Positions 29,944-29,994 of a stretch of DNA of 29,994 nucleotides are shown one piece after another. This DNA comes from Clostridia bacterium (lineage in GTDB: Bacteria > Bacillota_A > Clostridia > Christensenellales > Aristaeellaceae): NCBI GenBank assembly GCA_017509065.1, contig JAFWQM010000113.1, positions 1 to 29,994 on the forward strand. The letters are read 5' to 3'. The notes under the pieces are model-generated. The model did not search any database and was not told the origin of the DNA. It saw only the letters and a program-made list of their open reading frames with translations. Position numbers and translations under genes: made by a program. Numbering within the stretch: the first letter of the stretch is position 1; every line of letters starts with the position of its first letter.

Positions 29944-29994
29944 CAGTGAAGGCCGGGCGGTAGCCCCGGAAAGGCCGGAAGGCCCTGTCCAGAA

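Noticed and set aside
1..29994. CRISPR arrays, insertion-sequence transposases or intact prophage genes
   Set aside because: No regularly spaced direct repeats, transposase/integrase motifs or phage structural genes were found in the window.

Overview
The window is chromosomal DNA from a G+C-rich, low-GC-branch-type Gram-positive (Firmicutes/Clostridia). Reasons: strong AGGAGG-type ribosome binding sites, TTG starts, a SipL-like SPOCS/LysM sporulation protein, a ChvE/GguA-type sugar ABC transporter with a Clostridia-like binding protein, paired WYL regulators, and a compact aromatic amino acid cluster. A gut or rumen clostridium is likely; the species cannot be named from the sequence alone.

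Layout. 1-6486: an AraC-family regulator and a ChvE-like sugar-binding protein, a double-ABC ATPase and two paralogous permeases, all on the + strand. 6494-9067: a short inverted repeat, two small hypothetical genes with a terminator, then the SipL-like gene and a terminator. 9066-12049: a minus-strand MerR-regulator/membrane-protein pair, divergent from a + strand sugar isomerase-like TIM barrel plus FMN-dependent dehydrogenase; the shared intergenic region carries a MerR-style promoter with a 19-bp spacer. 12178-15645: a YfcE-type phosphodiesterase, a DUF1294 membrane protein and two overlapping WYL-domain genes, ending in a terminator.

15685-17054 is the most unusual part: five tRNA genes (Glu-TTC, Asp-GTC, Lys-TTT, Lys-CTT, Glu-CTC), then about 800 nt that look like a large structured non-coding RNA. 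It contains GNRA-capped hairpins, a possible pseudoknot and an embedded tRNA-Arg(TCT)-like module inside its own flanking stem, and ends in a strong intrinsic terminator. Position next to tRNAs, size and the embedded tRNA resemble the GOLLD/ROOL class of giant ornate RNAs; this is an inference needing covariance-model search.

17177-29509: a small metallopeptidase gene, then a long minus-strand block for aromatic amino acids. tyrA-aroB-aroA-aroC-pheA-aroE/K fusion-aroQ form one tightly packed operon. Upstream lie a six-helix membrane protein, a CDF-type cation exporter and DAHP synthase (aroF). aroF is preceded by a newly recognisable leader peptide rich in Phe and Tyr codons with two mutually exclusive hairpins, a textbook attenuation layout. 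A separate second shikimate kinase gene lies at 28901-29413 with its own promoter. Together these genes cover erythrose-4-phosphate + PEP to chorismate and on to the Phe and Tyr branches.

29607-29994: a possible very short ORF and a set of tandem hairpin repeats that look like the beginning of a mobile or otherwise structured element continuing past the right edge.
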